Shown piece after piece: positions 52,812 to 62,084 of a DNA stretch of 64,000 nt; within the stretch, counting starts at the first letter, position 1; each line of letters opens with the position of its first letter. The translations under genes were made by a program, and so were the position numbers. The stretch is from the NCBI GenBank assembly GCA_003240775.1, contig QFNI01000001.1:165047-229046 (forward strand), written 5' to 3'. The stretch comes from Mesorhizobium amorphae (lineage in GTDB: Bacteria > Pseudomonadota > Alphaproteobacteria > Rhizobiales > Rhizobiaceae). Below the pieces are notes generated by a model. That model did no database searches. It was not told the DNA's origin and saw only the letters and a list, made by a program, of their open reading frames with translations.

Positions 52812-53375
52812 CTACTGCATCAGAACGAGCCGGCCTTCCTTCACCTCGAAGCGCGAAAGCTGCTTCAGGAAGCTCATGCCCACGAGCACCGTCTGGAGCG
52901 CGCGGTCATCGAGCACCAGAACCTCCACCCGCTCGGCCGAGACCCGGCCGATCTCGATCCGGTCGGCGACCGCCACTGCCGCCTTCAGCGAGCCGTTGGC
53001 GGTTTCCACCACATGCACGAAATCCCTGGCTCCGACCGCGATCCCGAGACGCCGCGCCGCCGACAGGTTGAGCGCCACCGCGGTGGCGCCCGTGTCGATC
53101 AAGCCGTCGATCCGCCGGCCGTTGATCTTGAGTTCCGTCAGAAAATGCCCGCGCTCGTCGGCCTCCAGAACAGCCGTCCGGCCGCTCGGCGCGGGCGAGC
53201 GCCTGGCGGCGGCAGGAGCGGGCGTCTCGCCGTTCGAGGCAGGGCCCTCCATCATCCCCTGATCGCGCAGTGCCGCGCTGCGCTCGATCGCCATGGGGAC
53301 CAGCACAGCGCCGCAGAGGCCGAGAATGACGAGGTTGCGCATGAAGGGTGACCGGAAGCCGATTGCCTCGATCAT
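52812..53375 (-). CDS. Retropepsin-like clan AA aspartic protease (TIGR02281 type)
   Basis: 187 residues. One membrane anchor near the start (NLVILGLCGAVLVPMAI), a Pro/Ala-rich linker, then a protease domain with catalytic LIDTGATAVAL and the conserved hydrophobic end VLVGMSFLKQLSRFEV. A single DTG motif means it must dimerise, like retropepsin. ATG 53375 (GAGG two bases before) and ATG 53342 are both possible. Substrates unknown. Same strand as upp and add downstream of their transcripts. Confidence 0.88.
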   Translation of the reverse strand: MIEAIGFRSPFMRNLVILGLCGAVLVPMAIERSAALRDQGMMEGPASNGETPAPAAARRSPAPSGRTAVLEADERGHFLTELKINGRRIDGLIDTGATAVALNLSAARRLGIAVGARDFVHVVETANGSLKAAVAVADRIEIGRVSAERVEVLVLDDRALQTVLVGMSFLKQLSRFEVKEGRLVLMQ

Positions 53376-53398
53376 ATCCTCGCGCGGAGGCGGAAGCC

Positions 53399-53433
53399 GT
53401 TAACCGGCGGGGGATTCGCCCCCGCCGGTTAAC
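53399..53433. terminator. Perfect 15-bp hairpin after upp
   Basis: GTTAACCGGCGGGGG (53399-53413) pairs perfectly with 53419-53433 around a 5-base loop, 20 bp past the upp stop. No T-run follows on either strand, so it may be a stabilising hairpin rather than a full terminator. Confidence 0.6.
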
Positions 53434-53452
53434 GCTTGGTGCAGAGGGCGCG

Positions 53453-54082
53453 CTATTTCGTGCCGTACATGCGGTCGCCCGCATCGCCCAGGCCGGGCAC
53501 GATATAGCCCTTTTCGTTCAGGTGCCGGTCGATGGCCGCCGTGAAGACGGGCACGTCCGGGTGCGCCTTGGTGAAACGCTCGATGCCTTCGGGGGCAGCG
53601 AGCAGGCACAGGAAGCGCAGATTGGTGGCGCCGCGGCCCTTCAGCTTCTCCACGGCCGCGATCGCGGAATTGGCGGTGGCGAGCATGGGGTCCACCACGA
53701 TCACCAGCCGGTTCTCCAGATCGCTCGGCGCCTTGAAGAAATATTCCACCGCTTCCAGCGTGTCGTGGTCGCGATACATGCCGACATGGGCCACGCGCGC
53801 GGCCGGAACGAGGTCGAGCAGGCCTTCGAGCAAGCCGTTTCCGGCGCGCAGAACGGAGGCGAAGACGAGCTTCTTGCCTTCCAGCGTCGGCGCGTCCATC
53901 TCCTCGATGGGGGTCTCGATGCGGGTGGTGGTGAGTTCGAGGTCGCGCGTCACCTCGTAGCCGAGCAGGAGCGAGATCTCGCGCAGGAGCCGCCGGAAGC
54001 CGCCCGTCGAGGTTTCCTTTCTGCGCATGATCGACAGCTTGTGCTGCACCAGCGGATGATCGACGACGGTGACGCCTTGCAT
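53453..54082 (-). CDS. upp: Uracil phosphoribosyltransferase
   Basis: 209 residues. Makes UMP from uracil and PRPP. Motifs: [50 protein letters not shown] (PRPP loop), and the C-terminal [18 protein letters not shown] uracil site. ATG 54082 has GAGGAGC upstream. It takes up uracil produced by the phosphorolysis/deamination enzymes of the plus-strand operon, and faces that operon. Confidence 0.96.
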   Translation of the reverse strand: MQGVTVVDHPLVQHKLSIMRRKETSTGGFRRLLREISLLLGYEVTRDLELTTTRIETPIEEMDAPTLEGKKLVFASVLRAGNGLLEGLLDLVPAARVAHVGMYRDHDTLEAVEYFFKAPSDLENRLVIVVDPMLATANSAIAAVEKLKGRGATNLRFLCLLAAPEGIERFTKAHPDVPVFTAAIDRHLNEKGYIVPGLGDAGDRMYGTK

Positions 54083-54177
54083 GGAAGCTCCTCGGGCAGC
54101 GGTATCTCTGCCTCGGATAGCTGCCGGGTGCCGGCTTGGAAAGGGGAAAGGCCCCCGAGCCCGACCGCTGAACGGCT

Positions 54178-55170
54178 CTAACCGCGGACGCCGCTCCGCG
54201 CGGGGCCGAGGCGGTCGATCAGCGCGGCCCTGGTCTTGCGGTCCACGAAGGCTGCTTCCAGCGCGGTGCGCGTGATCGCGGTGAGTGCCTTGGCATCCAG
54301 CCCCCAGACATCGATTGCCGCCGCATATTCCTCGCCCAGCGAGGTCGCGAAATAGGGCGGGTCGTCGGACGACAGCGTCACCTTGCAGCCCGCCGCCAGC
54401 AGATGGGGAAAGGGGTGCTGGGCGAGGTCGGGATAGAGGCCCAGCGCCACGTTGGATTTCGGGCAGCATTCGAGCACCACGCCTTCGCTGGCGATGCGGC
54501 GCACGAGGTCTGCGTCCTCGAAGGCGCGCACACCGTGGCCGATGCGGCTCGGACGCAGGTGGTCGAGGGCTGCCGAAACGCTTTCGGGCCCGCCAAACTC
54601 GCCCGCATGCACGGTGATGCCGAGGCCTGCTTCGCGCGCGATCTCGAAGGCGCGCACGAAATCCTCGATGTCGCCCTCTCGCTCGTCGCCCGCCATGCCG
54701 AAGCCCGAAAGAAGCCTGTGGCCCGAACGCGCGGCGAAGCGCGCGGCGGCTTCCACCGCCTCCACCCCGAAATGGCGCACGCCCGTGACGATCATGCGCG
54801 ATTCGATGCCGGTTCTGGCGCGCGCGCGCTCCATGCCCTCGCCGAGCGCTGCGGTGTAGGTCTCAGGCGAGAGGCCCGCGCGCCGCGCGTGGTCGGGCGA
54901 GGTGAAGAACTCGGCATAGATCGCGCCCTGCTGGGCCAGGCTCGACAGGTAGGTGTCGGCCAGCGTCGCGTAGTCGTCCTCGTCTCGGAAAAGGTCGGCC
55001 GCAACGTCATAGGCGCCCAGGAACGACGTGAAATCGTGCCATAGGAAGCGCGTGCCGTCCGTGATCTCAGAAACATCCGCCCCATATTTGGCGGCCTGCC
55101 TCAGAACGAGGTCGGGCGGGGCGGCGCCCTCGATGTGGCAATGGATTTCTGCTTTGGGCGTCTTGGGCAT
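54178..55170 (-). CDS. add: Adenosine deaminase
   Basis: 330 residues. Zn-dependent TIM barrel converting adenosine to inosine. Ligands and catalytic residues are in [28 protein letters not shown] and LSSDDPPYF. Some bacterial members prefer adenine; the residues seen do not decide. It lies 95 bp upstream of upp on the same strand and completes purine salvage with punA. Diverges from ubiE. Confidence 0.92.
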   Translation of the reverse strand: MPKTPKAEIHCHIEGAAPPDLVLRQAAKYGADVSEITDGTRFLWHDFTSFLGAYDVAADLFRDEDDYATLADTYLSSLAQQGAIYAEFFTSPDHARRAGLSPETYTAALGEGMERARARTGIESRMIVTGVRHFGVEAVEAAARFAARSGHRLLSGFGMAGDEREGDIEDFVRAFEIAREAGLGITVHAGEFGGPESVSAALDHLRPSRIGHGVRAFEDADLVRRIASEGVVLECCPKSNVALGLYPDLAQHPFPHLLAAGCKVTLSSDDPPYFATSLGEEYAAAIDVWGLDAKALTAITRTALEAAFVDRKTRAALIDRLGPARSGVRG

Positions 55171-55266
55171 TCCATCCTTTCTGTGCCGCCTTTCCCTGCG
55201 ACCGGGCGAACGATAGCGCGGGGTGTGGGTATCGGCTATGGTCGTAAGAACGCGAAACAGGTCACG

Positions 55267-56049
55267 ATGATGTCAGAGACAGGGCGGGCGGATGCCGGCG
55301 CCATGGAAACCGCCTATGGCTTCCGCAAGGTCGGCAGCGCCGGCGAGAAGCAGGAGCTGGTGGACGGCGTGTTCCACAAGGTCGCCTCGCGCTACGACCT
55401 GATGAACGACCTGATGTCGGCGGGGCTGCACCGCGCGTGGAAGAACGCGATGGTGTCCTGGCTCAACCCTTCGCCGCGCGGGCATTTCCGCTCGCTCGAC
55501 GTCGCGGGCGGCACGGGCGACATCGCCTTCCGCATCGTGGATGCCGCCCGCGGGCAGGCCCATGTGACGGTGCTCGACATCAACGGCTCGATGCTGGGCG
55601 TGGGCCGCGAGCGCGCCGAAAAGCGCGGGCTCGCCTCCAAGGTCGATTTCGTGGAGGCCAACGCCGAAAGCCTGCCGTTTCCCGATGCAAGCTTCGACGC
55701 CTACACGATCGCCTTCGGCATCCGCAACGTGCCGCGCATTCCCACCGCACTCAGCGAAGCCCGTCGCGTGCTCAAGCCCGGCGGGCGCTTCCTGTGCCTG
55801 GAATTCTCCCAGGTGGACGTGGCCGGCCTCGACAAGATCTACGAGGCCTGGAGCTTCCAGGCCATTCCGCGCATCGGCCAGATGGTGACGGGCGACGGCG
55901 AGCCCTATTCCTATCTCGTGGAATCCATCCGCCGTTTTCCCAACCAGCCGCGCTTCGCCGGGATGATGGTAGATGCCGGCTTCGAGCGCGTCACGTGGCG
56001 CGACTATTCGGGCGGCATCGCCGCCTGCCATTCCGGCTGGAAGCTTTGA
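55267..56049 (+). CDS. ubiE: Bifunctional demethylmenaquinone/2-polyprenyl-1,4-benzoquinol methyltransferase
   Basis: 260 residues from ATG 55267 (ATG 55270 equally possible). SAM-dependent methyltransferase of ubiquinone synthesis. [35 protein letters not shown] (SAM loop), [24 protein letters not shown] and [11 protein letters not shown] (family C-terminus) are diagnostic. First of the conserved ubiE-ubiB-coaBC run. Confidence 0.96.
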   Translation: MMSETGRADAGAMETAYGFRKVGSAGEKQELVDGVFHKVASRYDLMNDLMSAGLHRAWKNAMVSWLNPSPRGHFRSLDVAGGTGDIAFRIVDAARGQAHVTVLDINGSMLGVGRERAEKRGLASKVDFVEANAESLPFPDASFDAYTIAFGIRNVPRIPTALSEARRVLKPGGRFLCLEFSQVDVAGLDKIYEAWSFQAIPRIGQMVTGDGEPYSYLVESIRRFPNQPRFAGMMVDAGFERVTWRDYSGGIAACHSGWKL

Positions 56050-56073
56050 GGCGTTGGTTTTGAGGTTTTGGGC

Positions 56074-57648
56074 ATGACCACGCCGGGCGCCGCCTTCCGG
56101 CTCGCCCGGGCCGGCTGGATTCTCGCCCGCGAGGGCGTGGTCGCGGCCGTGCCGGGCGACGAGCTTTCCGGCCTGCCGAAGTTCGGCTGGCAGGTGGCGA
56201 AGCTGCTGACGCGGCCTTCGGCCAAGCGCCGCGCGCGCGCGGACCGCATGTCGGATGCGGTGGCCAAGCTCGGTCCCTCCTATGTGAAGCTCGGCCAGTT
56301 CCTCGCCACGCGGCCCGACGTGGTGGGCAACGAGGTGGCGCTCGACCTCGCCAAGCTGCAGGACCGGATGCCGACCTTTCCCGCCGATGAGGCGCGGCGC
56401 GAGATCGAGCTTTCGCTCGGCCGGCCCTTGTCCGAGCTCTTCGTCCGCTTCGATCCTCCGGTCGCCGCAGCCTCCATCGCCCAGGTGCACCCCGCAGAGA
56501 TCATGGTCGACGGCGAGCCTCGCAAGGTGGCCGTCAAGGTGATCCGCCCCGGCGTGCGCCAGGCCTTCGCGCGCGATCTCGAAAGCTATTTCCTGGCCGC
56601 CCGCCTGCAAGAAAAGTTCCTGCCCGCGACCCGCCGCCTGCGCCCCGTGCAGGTGACGGAGCTTCTCGCCCAGACCACCAAGATCGAGATGGACCTGCGG
56701 CTCGAGGCGGCTGCCTTGTCCGAGCTCGGCGAGAACACGGGCGACGATCCCGGCTTTCGCGTGCCGCGCGTCGACTGGGAGCGCACGGGCCGCGACGTCA
56801 TCACCATGGAGTGGATCGACGGCATCAAGATGTCGGACGTGCCCGCCCTGCGCGAAGCGGGCCACGACCTGCCGGCACTTGCCGCCTCCTTGATCCAGAG
56901 CTTCCTGCGCCACACGCTGCGCGACGGCTTCTTCCACGGCGACATGCATCCGGGAAACCTGTTCGTGGAGGCGAACGGCTCGATCGTCGCCGTCGACCTC
57001 GGCATCGCAGGCCGTCTGGGACGCAAAGAGCGCCGCTTCCTGGCCGAGATCCTCTACGGCTTCATCACGCGCGACTACCGCCGCGTGGCGGAGGTCCATT
57101 TCGAGGCGGGCTATGTGCCCCACCGCTACGATGTCGATGCCTTCGCCCAGGCCATCCGCGCCATCGGCGAGCCGATCCACGGCCAGCCGGCCGAAACCAT
57201 CTCCATGGCGCGGCTGCTCACGCTGCTGTTCGAGGTGACCGAACTCTTCGACATGGAAACGCGGCCCGAGCTCGTGCTTCTCCAAAAGACCATGGTGGTG
57301 GTGGAAGGCGTGTCGCGCTCGCTCGATCCGGCCTTCAACATGTGGCGCGCGGCCGAGCCGGTGGTCGGCGACTGGATCCGCGGCAACCTGGGTCCGCGCG
57401 GCATCCTCGCCGATTTCCACGAGGGCGCGCGCTCAGCAATTGCGCTCGCCCGCCAGGCGCCCGAACTCGCCGCACGCACCGAGCGCCTCTCGCTCGCGCT
57501 CGACCGCATGGCCGAAGAAGGCTTCCGCTTCGACCCGGCAACCGCCGAAGCCATCGGCAAGGCGGAAGCCAAGCACTCCCGCTCGGGCCGGCTGGCGCTC
57601 TGGGTGATCGCGGCACTGCTCGGGGTGATCGCCTGGCAGGTGAGTTGA
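56074..57648 (+). CDS. ubiB: Ubiquinone biosynthesis kinase-like protein UbiB
   Basis: 524 residues. Atypical protein-kinase-like ATPase needed for ubiquinone synthesis. The KxGQ motif is in YVKLGQFLATRPD, followed by the alanine-rich loop AAASIAQVHPA, VAVKVIRPGV, EAAALSELGEN, GDMHPGNLF and VAVDLGIAG. A C-terminal hydrophobic anchor (LALWVIAALLGVIAWQ) is present. ATG 56074 is chosen over TTG 56068 by ribosome-binding spacing. Confidence 0.95.
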   Translation: MTTPGAAFRLARAGWILAREGVVAAVPGDELSGLPKFGWQVAKLLTRPSAKRRARADRMSDAVAKLGPSYVKLGQFLATRPDVVGNEVALDLAKLQDRMPTFPADEARREIELSLGRPLSELFVRFDPPVAAASIAQVHPAEIMVDGEPRKVAVKVIRPGVRQAFARDLESYFLAARLQEKFLPATRRLRPVQVTELLAQTTKIEMDLRLEAAALSELGENTGDDPGFRVPRVDWERTGRDVITMEWIDGIKMSDVPALREAGHDLPALAASLIQSFLRHTLRDGFFHGDMHPGNLFVEANGSIVAVDLGIAGRLGRKERRFLAEILYGFITRDYRRVAEVHFEAGYVPHRYDVDAFAQAIRAIGEPIHGQPAETISMARLLTLLFEVTELFDMETRPELVLLQKTMVVVEGVSRSLDPAFNMWRAAEPVVGDWIRGNLGPRGILADFHEGARSAIALARQAPELAARTERLSLALDRMAEEGFRFDPATAEAIGKAEAKHSRSGRLALWVIAALLGVIAWQVS

Positions 57649-57708
57649 GGGAGTGCGCGTTGCCGCTCGGCTGGGGCGATGTTAGTTTCGCGCCGCTGGA
57701 GGCTCGAC

Positions 57709-57951
57709 GTGGACACGCTGCACAACCTGGAACTCGAACCCGACCTGCTCGACGCGCTGCGCGAGCGCGCGGAGTCGCATGGCGTTCCGGTCGAGCAGGA
57801 AGTGCAGCAGATCCTGCGCGATGCGGTCCAGGTGCCGAAACGCAGGCGCAAGCTGACCGAAGCCGACTGGGCGGCGCTCAGCATCCGGCCGGACGAGCCC
57901 TTCAATCTCAAGGCGTGGAGCGACGAGGCCTGGGAAGAAGGCCTCAAGTGA
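57709..57951 (+). CDS. Antitoxin of a type II toxin-antitoxin pair (FitA/VapB-like)
   Basis: 80 residues from GTG 57709 with GGAGG seven bases before it; ATG 57679 would add ten residues of poor similarity. The ribbon-helix-helix outline is TLHNLELEPDLLDALRERAESHGVPVEQEVQQILRDAV (short version of a FitA fold, starting near residue 3), followed by a Trp/Asp-rich tail (NLKAWSDEAWEEGLK) that would mask the toxin. The stop overlaps the toxin start. Sits in the ubiB-coaBC interval. Confidence 0.8.
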   Translation: MDTLHNLELEPDLLDALRERAESHGVPVEQEVQQILRDAVQVPKRRRKLTEADWAALSIRPDEPFNLKAWSDEAWEEGLK

Positions 57952-58358
57952 AGGCCTTCGCGCTCGACACATCCGCGCTCATCGCGATCCTGAACGCCGA
58001 GCCGGAAACCGAAGCGTTCAAGACGATCCTGCAGGATGCCGAGCATGTGGCGGTGAGCGCCGCAACCCTGCACGAAGCGCGCTGCGTCACGAGCTCCACA
58101 CGTTTCCGGGACGGGCATGCGCGGCTCGAAACGCTTCTTTCGGGCTTGCCTCTGGAGGTCGTGAGTTTCGACGAAGGCCAGCTCGAAGCAGCAAGTGCCG
58201 CCTACCGGCTCTTCGGCCGCGGCTCGGGCCATGCGGCCCACCTGAACATGGGCGACTGCTTTTCCTATGCCCTCGCCAAGACGCGCGGCCTGCCGCTCCT
58301 CTTCAAGGGCGACGACTTCGCCCGGACCGACATCCAGCCGGCATTTTTCCCCACATGA
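57948..58358 (+). CDS. vapC: PIN-domain ribonuclease toxin (VapC/FitB-like)
   Basis: 136 residues from GTG 57948. PIN acidic residues are all present: Asp7 (ALDTSALIAIL), Glu43 (LHEARCV), Asp103 (MGDCFSYALA) and Asp122/123 (FKGDDF), so the RNase should be active. GTG overlaps the antitoxin stop (GTGA). At the other end its TGA overlaps the coaBC start (ATGA), which couples an essential gene's translation to the toxin gene. Confidence 0.9.
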   Translation: MKAFALDTSALIAILNAEPETEAFKTILQDAEHVAVSAATLHEARCVTSSTRFRDGHARLETLLSGLPLEVVSFDEGQLEAASAAYRLFGRGSGHAAHLNMGDCFSYALAKTRGLPLLFKGDDFARTDIQPAFFPT

Positions 58359-59560
58359 ACCTTTCCTCCCAGCGCATCCTGCTCGTGATCGGCGGCGGCA
58401 TCGCGGCCTACAAGAGCCTCGACCTGATCCGCCGCCTGCAGGATCGCGGCGCCTCCGTGCGCGTGGTGATGACGAAGGCTGCCCAGGAATTCGTGACGCC
58501 GCTCGCCGCAGGCGCGCTCGCTGGCGGGCACGTGTTCACCGACCTGTGGAGCCGCACCGACGAGCAGGATGTGGGCCATATCCGCCTGGCGCGCGAGGCG
58601 GATGCGGTCGTGGTGGCGCCCGCCACGGCCGACCTGATGGCGAGAGCCGCGAACGGGCTGGCACCCGACCTCGCCGCGGCGATCCTGCTCGCCACCCGCC
58701 TGCCGGTGTTGATGGCGCCCGCCATGAACCCGGCCATGTGGGCCCACCCCGCCACCCGCCGCAACCGCGCGACGCTGGAAGCCGACGGCATCCGCTTCGT
58801 CGGCCCCAGGCGCGGCGAGATGGCGGAAAAGAACGAGGCGGGCGAGGGGCGCATGGCGGAGGCGAGCGAGATCGCGGATGCCGTCGAGGCCCTGCTCGAC
58901 ACCCGCCGGGGCCCGCTCGCAGGCACCCGCATCGTGGTCACATCCGGCCCCACGCATGAACCCATCGACCCCGTGCGCTACATCGCCAACCGCTCCTCGG
59001 GCCGCCAGGGCCATGCGATCGCGGGCGTTCTCGCCAGGCTCGGCGCCGATGTGCGGCTCGTTTCCGGCCCCGTCTCGATTCCCGATCCACCGGGCGTTTC
59101 CGTTTCCCGCGTGGAGACCGCGCGCGAGATGCAGGCAGCCGTGGAGGCCGCACTCCCAGCGGACGCGGCGGTGATGGTCGCGGCCGTGGCCGATTGGCGC
59201 GCGGAAGCCTCCGCCCAGAAGATCAAGAAGGGGGCGAAGGGCACGCCCGAGCTCGCTCTGGTCGAGAACCCGGATATCCTCGCGGGCGTCGGCCACCACA
59301 AGCAGCGCCCGCGCCTCGTGGTCGGCTTCGCCGCCGAAACCGAGAACCTGCTCGCCAACGCGCAAGCCAAGCTGAGTCGCAAGGGCGCCGACCTGATCGT
59401 CGCCAACGACGTGTCGGGTTCCGTGATGGGCGGCACCGACAACACCGTGCGCCTGATCACGAAGGCCGGCGTCGAGGATTGGCCTGAAATGAGCAAGGAT
59501 GCGGTGGCCGAGCGCTTGGCGCGCTGGATCGCCGACCGGCTGCAAGTGATCGAGGTATAG
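58355..59560 (+). CDS. coaBC: Phosphopantothenoylcysteine synthetase/decarboxylase
   Basis: 401 residues, bifunctional CoA-pathway enzyme. N-terminal CoaC flavoprotein part: VIGGGIAAYKSLDLIRRL, DLMARAANGLAPDL, APAMNPAMWAHPA. C-terminal CoaB part: TSGPTHEPIDPVRYIANRSSG, AAVADWRAE, KIKKG and VANDVSGSVMGGTDN. Essential in most bacteria. Normally follows ubiB directly in related genomes; here the toxin-antitoxin pair lies between. Confidence 0.96.
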   Translation: MNLSSQRILLVIGGGIAAYKSLDLIRRLQDRGASVRVVMTKAAQEFVTPLAAGALAGGHVFTDLWSRTDEQDVGHIRLAREADAVVVAPATADLMARAANGLAPDLAAAILLATRLPVLMAPAMNPAMWAHPATRRNRATLEADGIRFVGPRRGEMAEKNEAGEGRMAEASEIADAVEALLDTRRGPLAGTRIVVTSGPTHEPIDPVRYIANRSSGRQGHAIAGVLARLGADVRLVSGPVSIPDPPGVSVSRVETAREMQAAVEAALPADAAVMVAAVADWRAEASAQKIKKGAKGTPELALVENPDILAGVGHHKQRPRLVVGFAAETENLLANAQAKLSRKGADLIVANDVSGSVMGGTDNTVRLITKAGVEDWPEMSKDAVAERLARWIADRLQVIEV

Positions 59561-59564
59561 GCCC

Positions 59565-60323
59565 ATGCAAAGCATCGACCTCAATTCCGACATGGGTGAA
59601 AGCTTCGGCGCATGGCGCTCGGGCGACGATCGCGCGATGTTTTCCGTGGTTTCATCGGCCAACATCGCCTGCGGCTTCCACGGCGGCGACCCCGAGGTGA
59701 TGGCGCAGAGCTTTGCGCTCGCCAAGGAGAAGGGCGTCTCTGTCGGCGCCCATCCCGGCTATGCCGACCTTTGGGGCTTCGGCCGCCGCATCATTCCGCA
59801 TTCGGCGGGCGAGATCGAGCGCCTCGTCGCCTACCAGATCGGCGCGGCCCAGGCGCTGTCGGCCTATGCCGGCCACCCCATCAGCTATGTGAAGGCCCAT
59901 GGCGCGCTGGGCAACCAGACGCAGACCGACGAGGATGTGGCGCGCGCCGTCTGCCGCGCGGTGAAGGCGGTCGATCCCACTCTCGCCTGCTTGGCCATCG
60001 CGCGCGGCCACCAGGAGCGCATCGCGGCTGAGATGGGGCTTGCCGTCTTCTCCGAGATCTTCGCCGACCGCGCCTACACGGAGGAAGGCACGCTCGTTTC
60101 GCGCAAGGAGCCGGGTGCCGTGCTGCACGATGGTGAGGAGGCCGCCGCGCGGGCCGTGCGCATGGTGGAAGCGGGCGCCATCGAGACCGTGTCGGGCCGC
60201 ATGATCCCCGTGCCCATCCACTCCATCTGCGTGCATTCCGACACGCCCGCGGCCGTCGCCATCGCAGGGCAGGTGCGGCGGGCGCTCGAAGCGGCGGGCG
60301 TTGCCATCAAGGCCTTCGCCTGA
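59565..60323 (+). CDS. pxpA: 5-oxoprolinase subunit A (LamB/YcsF family)
   Basis: 252 residues. With PxpB and PxpC it forms the ATP-dependent 5-oxoprolinase that opens 5-oxoproline to glutamate. Family landmarks: IDLNSDMGESFGAW, SANIACGFHGGDPEVM, GAHPGYADLWGFGRR, YVKAHGALGNQ and IHSICVHSDTP. Four bases after coaBC. pxpB and pxpC lie 0.8 kb away on the opposite strand. Confidence 0.94.
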   Translation: MQSIDLNSDMGESFGAWRSGDDRAMFSVVSSANIACGFHGGDPEVMAQSFALAKEKGVSVGAHPGYADLWGFGRRIIPHSAGEIERLVAYQIGAAQALSAYAGHPISYVKAHGALGNQTQTDEDVARAVCRAVKAVDPTLACLAIARGHQERIAAEMGLAVFSEIFADRAYTEEGTLVSRKEPGAVLHDGEEAAARAVRMVEAGAIETVSGRMIPVPIHSICVHSDTPAAVAIAGQVRRALEAAGVAIKAFA

Positions 60324-60745
60324 TGGAGATCGACCGCATCGCCCGGCTGATCGCGCTGCTCGAAGCCTCGGGCATCAGCGAGCTGGAATTGACGGAAGGC
60401 GACACCCGTTTGCGCATCGTGCGCGGGGGGAGGGCGCCTGCAGCACTTGGCCCCGAGTTGCCCACCCCACACCCCACACCCGCACCGGCACCGCCGCCCG
60501 AGCCCAGTGAGCACACGATCCGCGCGGGCTTTCCCGGCACCTTCTATCGCGCCCCCGCACCGGGCGCCGAACCTTACGTGTCCGAGGGCGACACGATCGA
60601 GGAAGGCCAGCAGCTCGGCATCCTCGAAGCCATGAAGACCATGAACCTCGTGGAAGCCGACCGCGCGGGCCGCATCCTGCGCATCGGGCCGGCAGACGGA
60701 ACCGCGGTCGAGGCGGGTGCCGTGCTCTTCGTGCTTGCGCCATGA
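60323..60745 (+). CDS. Biotin carboxyl carrier-like protein
   Basis: 140 residues. N-terminal helical segment, Pro/Ala/Thr linker (about 44-64) and biotinyl domain with the biotin lysine in EAMKTMNLVEAD (Lys105; Thr replaces the more usual second Met). It overlaps pxpA by one base. Acetyl-CoA carboxylase-type carrier by sequence, but its place in a pxp locus without a biotin carboxylase gene suggests a carboxylation step linked to this cluster. Confidence 0.85.
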   Translation: MEIDRIARLIALLEASGISELELTEGDTRLRIVRGGRAPAALGPELPTPHPTPAPAPPPEPSEHTIRAGFPGTFYRAPAPGAEPYVSEGDTIEEGQQLGILEAMKTMNLVEADRAGRILRIGPADGTAVEAGAVLFVLAP

Positions 60746-61128
60746 GCGAAGACGAGATCGCGACGCTCGCAGCGCTCGCCCGCAGCGCCGGCTTGTCGCT
60801 CTTGGAGTTGCAAAGGGGCGACACCCGCCTGACGCTGCGTTTCGGGGAGGAAGAAGCGCAGCCCACCCCGCTCGCCTCGAGCCCGGCCGTTCCGGGTGAC
60901 GCCCACGCGCTCGCCCCAGCTGTCGGCATCTTCCTGCCACATCATCCGTTGGATTCAGCAGGGCTCGCGGAGGGAAGCGAAGTCGAGAAGGGTGCGGTGC
61001 TCGGCTATGTGCGCTCGGGCACCCTCTTGCAGGCGGTGCGCAGCCCCCGATCGGGACGCTTCGGCGCGTTGCTCGCGACCGAAGGGGAGGGGGTGGAATA
61101 CGGCCAGCCGGTGGTCCGCCTCGACTGA
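60742..61128 (+). CDS. Second biotinyl-like domain protein without the biotin lysine
   Basis: 128 residues. The N-terminus (IATLAALARSAGLSLLELQRGDTRLTLRFGEE from residue 6) parallels the start of the preceding BCCP (IARLIALLEASGISELELTEGDTRLRI), so the two are paralogues. In the biotinyl domain, where EAMKTMN stands in the partner, this one has YVRSGTLLQAVRSP, with no lysine. VRSPRSGRFGALLATEGEGVEYGQPVVRLD completes the domain. Probably a structural or regulatory partner rather than a carrier. Overlaps its partner by four bases. Confidence 0.8.
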   Translation: MSEDEIATLAALARSAGLSLLELQRGDTRLTLRFGEEEAQPTPLASSPAVPGDAHALAPAVGIFLPHHPLDSAGLAEGSEVEKGAVLGYVRSGTLLQAVRSPRSGRFGALLATEGEGVEYGQPVVRLD

Positions 61129-61139
61129 GGCCTGAGTTC

Positions 61140-62084
61140 TCACCGCCGCGCCAGCGCCACTTCCGCCCGCAACGCCTCGATCTCCGCATGCATCGCGCGC
61201 AGCGCCGCAATGCCATCCGCGCGCGACACTTCCCGGAAGCGCAGGCCCGTTCCCGTGCCCGCCTGGGCCAGCTTCCACAGGTCGGCCTCGATCACGGTCG
61301 CGATCTTGGGGTAGCCGCCGCAGGTGTTGGCGTCGGCCAGTTGCACCACCGGCGCGCCCGAAGCGGGCACCTGCACCGTGCCGGGCACGATGCCGTGGGA
61401 GAAGAGCTCGAGCGGGCTCGAGCGCTCGAGCCTGGGGCCTTCGAGCCCGTAGCCCTGCCGGTTGGCGGATGCGCCCACACGCCACTCGGCACCGAAGAAA
61501 GCCTCGCGCGACGCCTGTGTGAAAGCGTCCGTTTCGGCGGCCCCCACCACGCGCAGCACGTTCCAATCCTCGTGCAGCCAGCCGGGCGCGACGCCCCATG
61601 CGCGCGTCCGCCCCTTCGGTGCCTGCAAGAGGCCGAGCCGGTCGCCGCGCTTGAGCCCGCGGCCTTCCAGCCCGCCGAAGCCGCCCTTGGCGTCCGTCGC
61701 GCGCGAGCCGAGCACGGGGGGCACGTCGATCCCGCCGGAGAATGCCACCACCGCGCGGGCGCCTCGCGCGGGCGGGTCGAGCCGCAACTCCTGGCCCGCG
61801 CGGCCCGCGCCCGCCCACCAGGGCGGCAGCGGCTCGCCGTCGAGCATGGCGTTTCCCCAGGCACCGCAGACGGCGAAGCCCGTGTCCTCGTGAAAGCGCA
61901 GCCGAAACGGAAACAGCGCCACCTCGATCGCGGCTGCATCCGGCGCGTTGCCCAGAAGCGCGTTGGCGGCCCCCAATGCCGGACGATCCATCGCCCCGCC
62001 CAGGCTCACGCCCGCATCGAGAAAGCCTGGCCGGCCGCTGTCCTGCACGGTATTCGGCAGGCCCGTGGAAAGGATTTCGATCAC
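61140..62084 (-). CDS. pxpC: 5-oxoprolinase subunit C (biotin-dependent carboxyltransferase-like)
   Basis: 314 residues from GTG 62084, which overlaps the pxpB stop (GTGA). AHS2/KipA-type domain: GLPNTVQDSGRPGFLDAGVS at the start, GAMDRPALGAANALLGN, SANRQGYGLEG and VQLADANTCGGYPKIATV near 250. It converges on the second biotinyl-like gene with a 11-bp gap. Confidence 0.92.
   Translation of the reverse strand: MIEILSTGLPNTVQDSGRPGFLDAGVSLGGAMDRPALGAANALLGNAPDAAAIEVALFPFRLRFHEDTGFAVCGAWGNAMLDGEPLPPWWAGAGRAGQELRLDPPARGARAVVAFSGGIDVPPVLGSRATDAKGGFGGLEGRGLKRGDRLGLLQAPKGRTRAWGVAPGWLHEDWNVLRVVGAAETDAFTQASREAFFGAEWRVGASANRQGYGLEGPRLERSSPLELFSHGIVPGTVQVPASGAPVVQLADANTCGGYPKIATVIEADLWKLAQAGTGTGLRFREVSRADGIAALRAMHAEIEALRAEVALARR

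Noticed and set aside
55273..57420. A 715-residue minus-strand open frame across ubiE and ubiB
   Set aside because: Both ubiE and ubiB are recognised on the plus strand with full motifs; the minus frame has chance-like composition.
60445..60510. CCACACCCC-type tandem repeat
   Set aside because: It encodes the Pro/Thr/Ala linker of the biotin carrier protein and is in frame; linker codons explain it.
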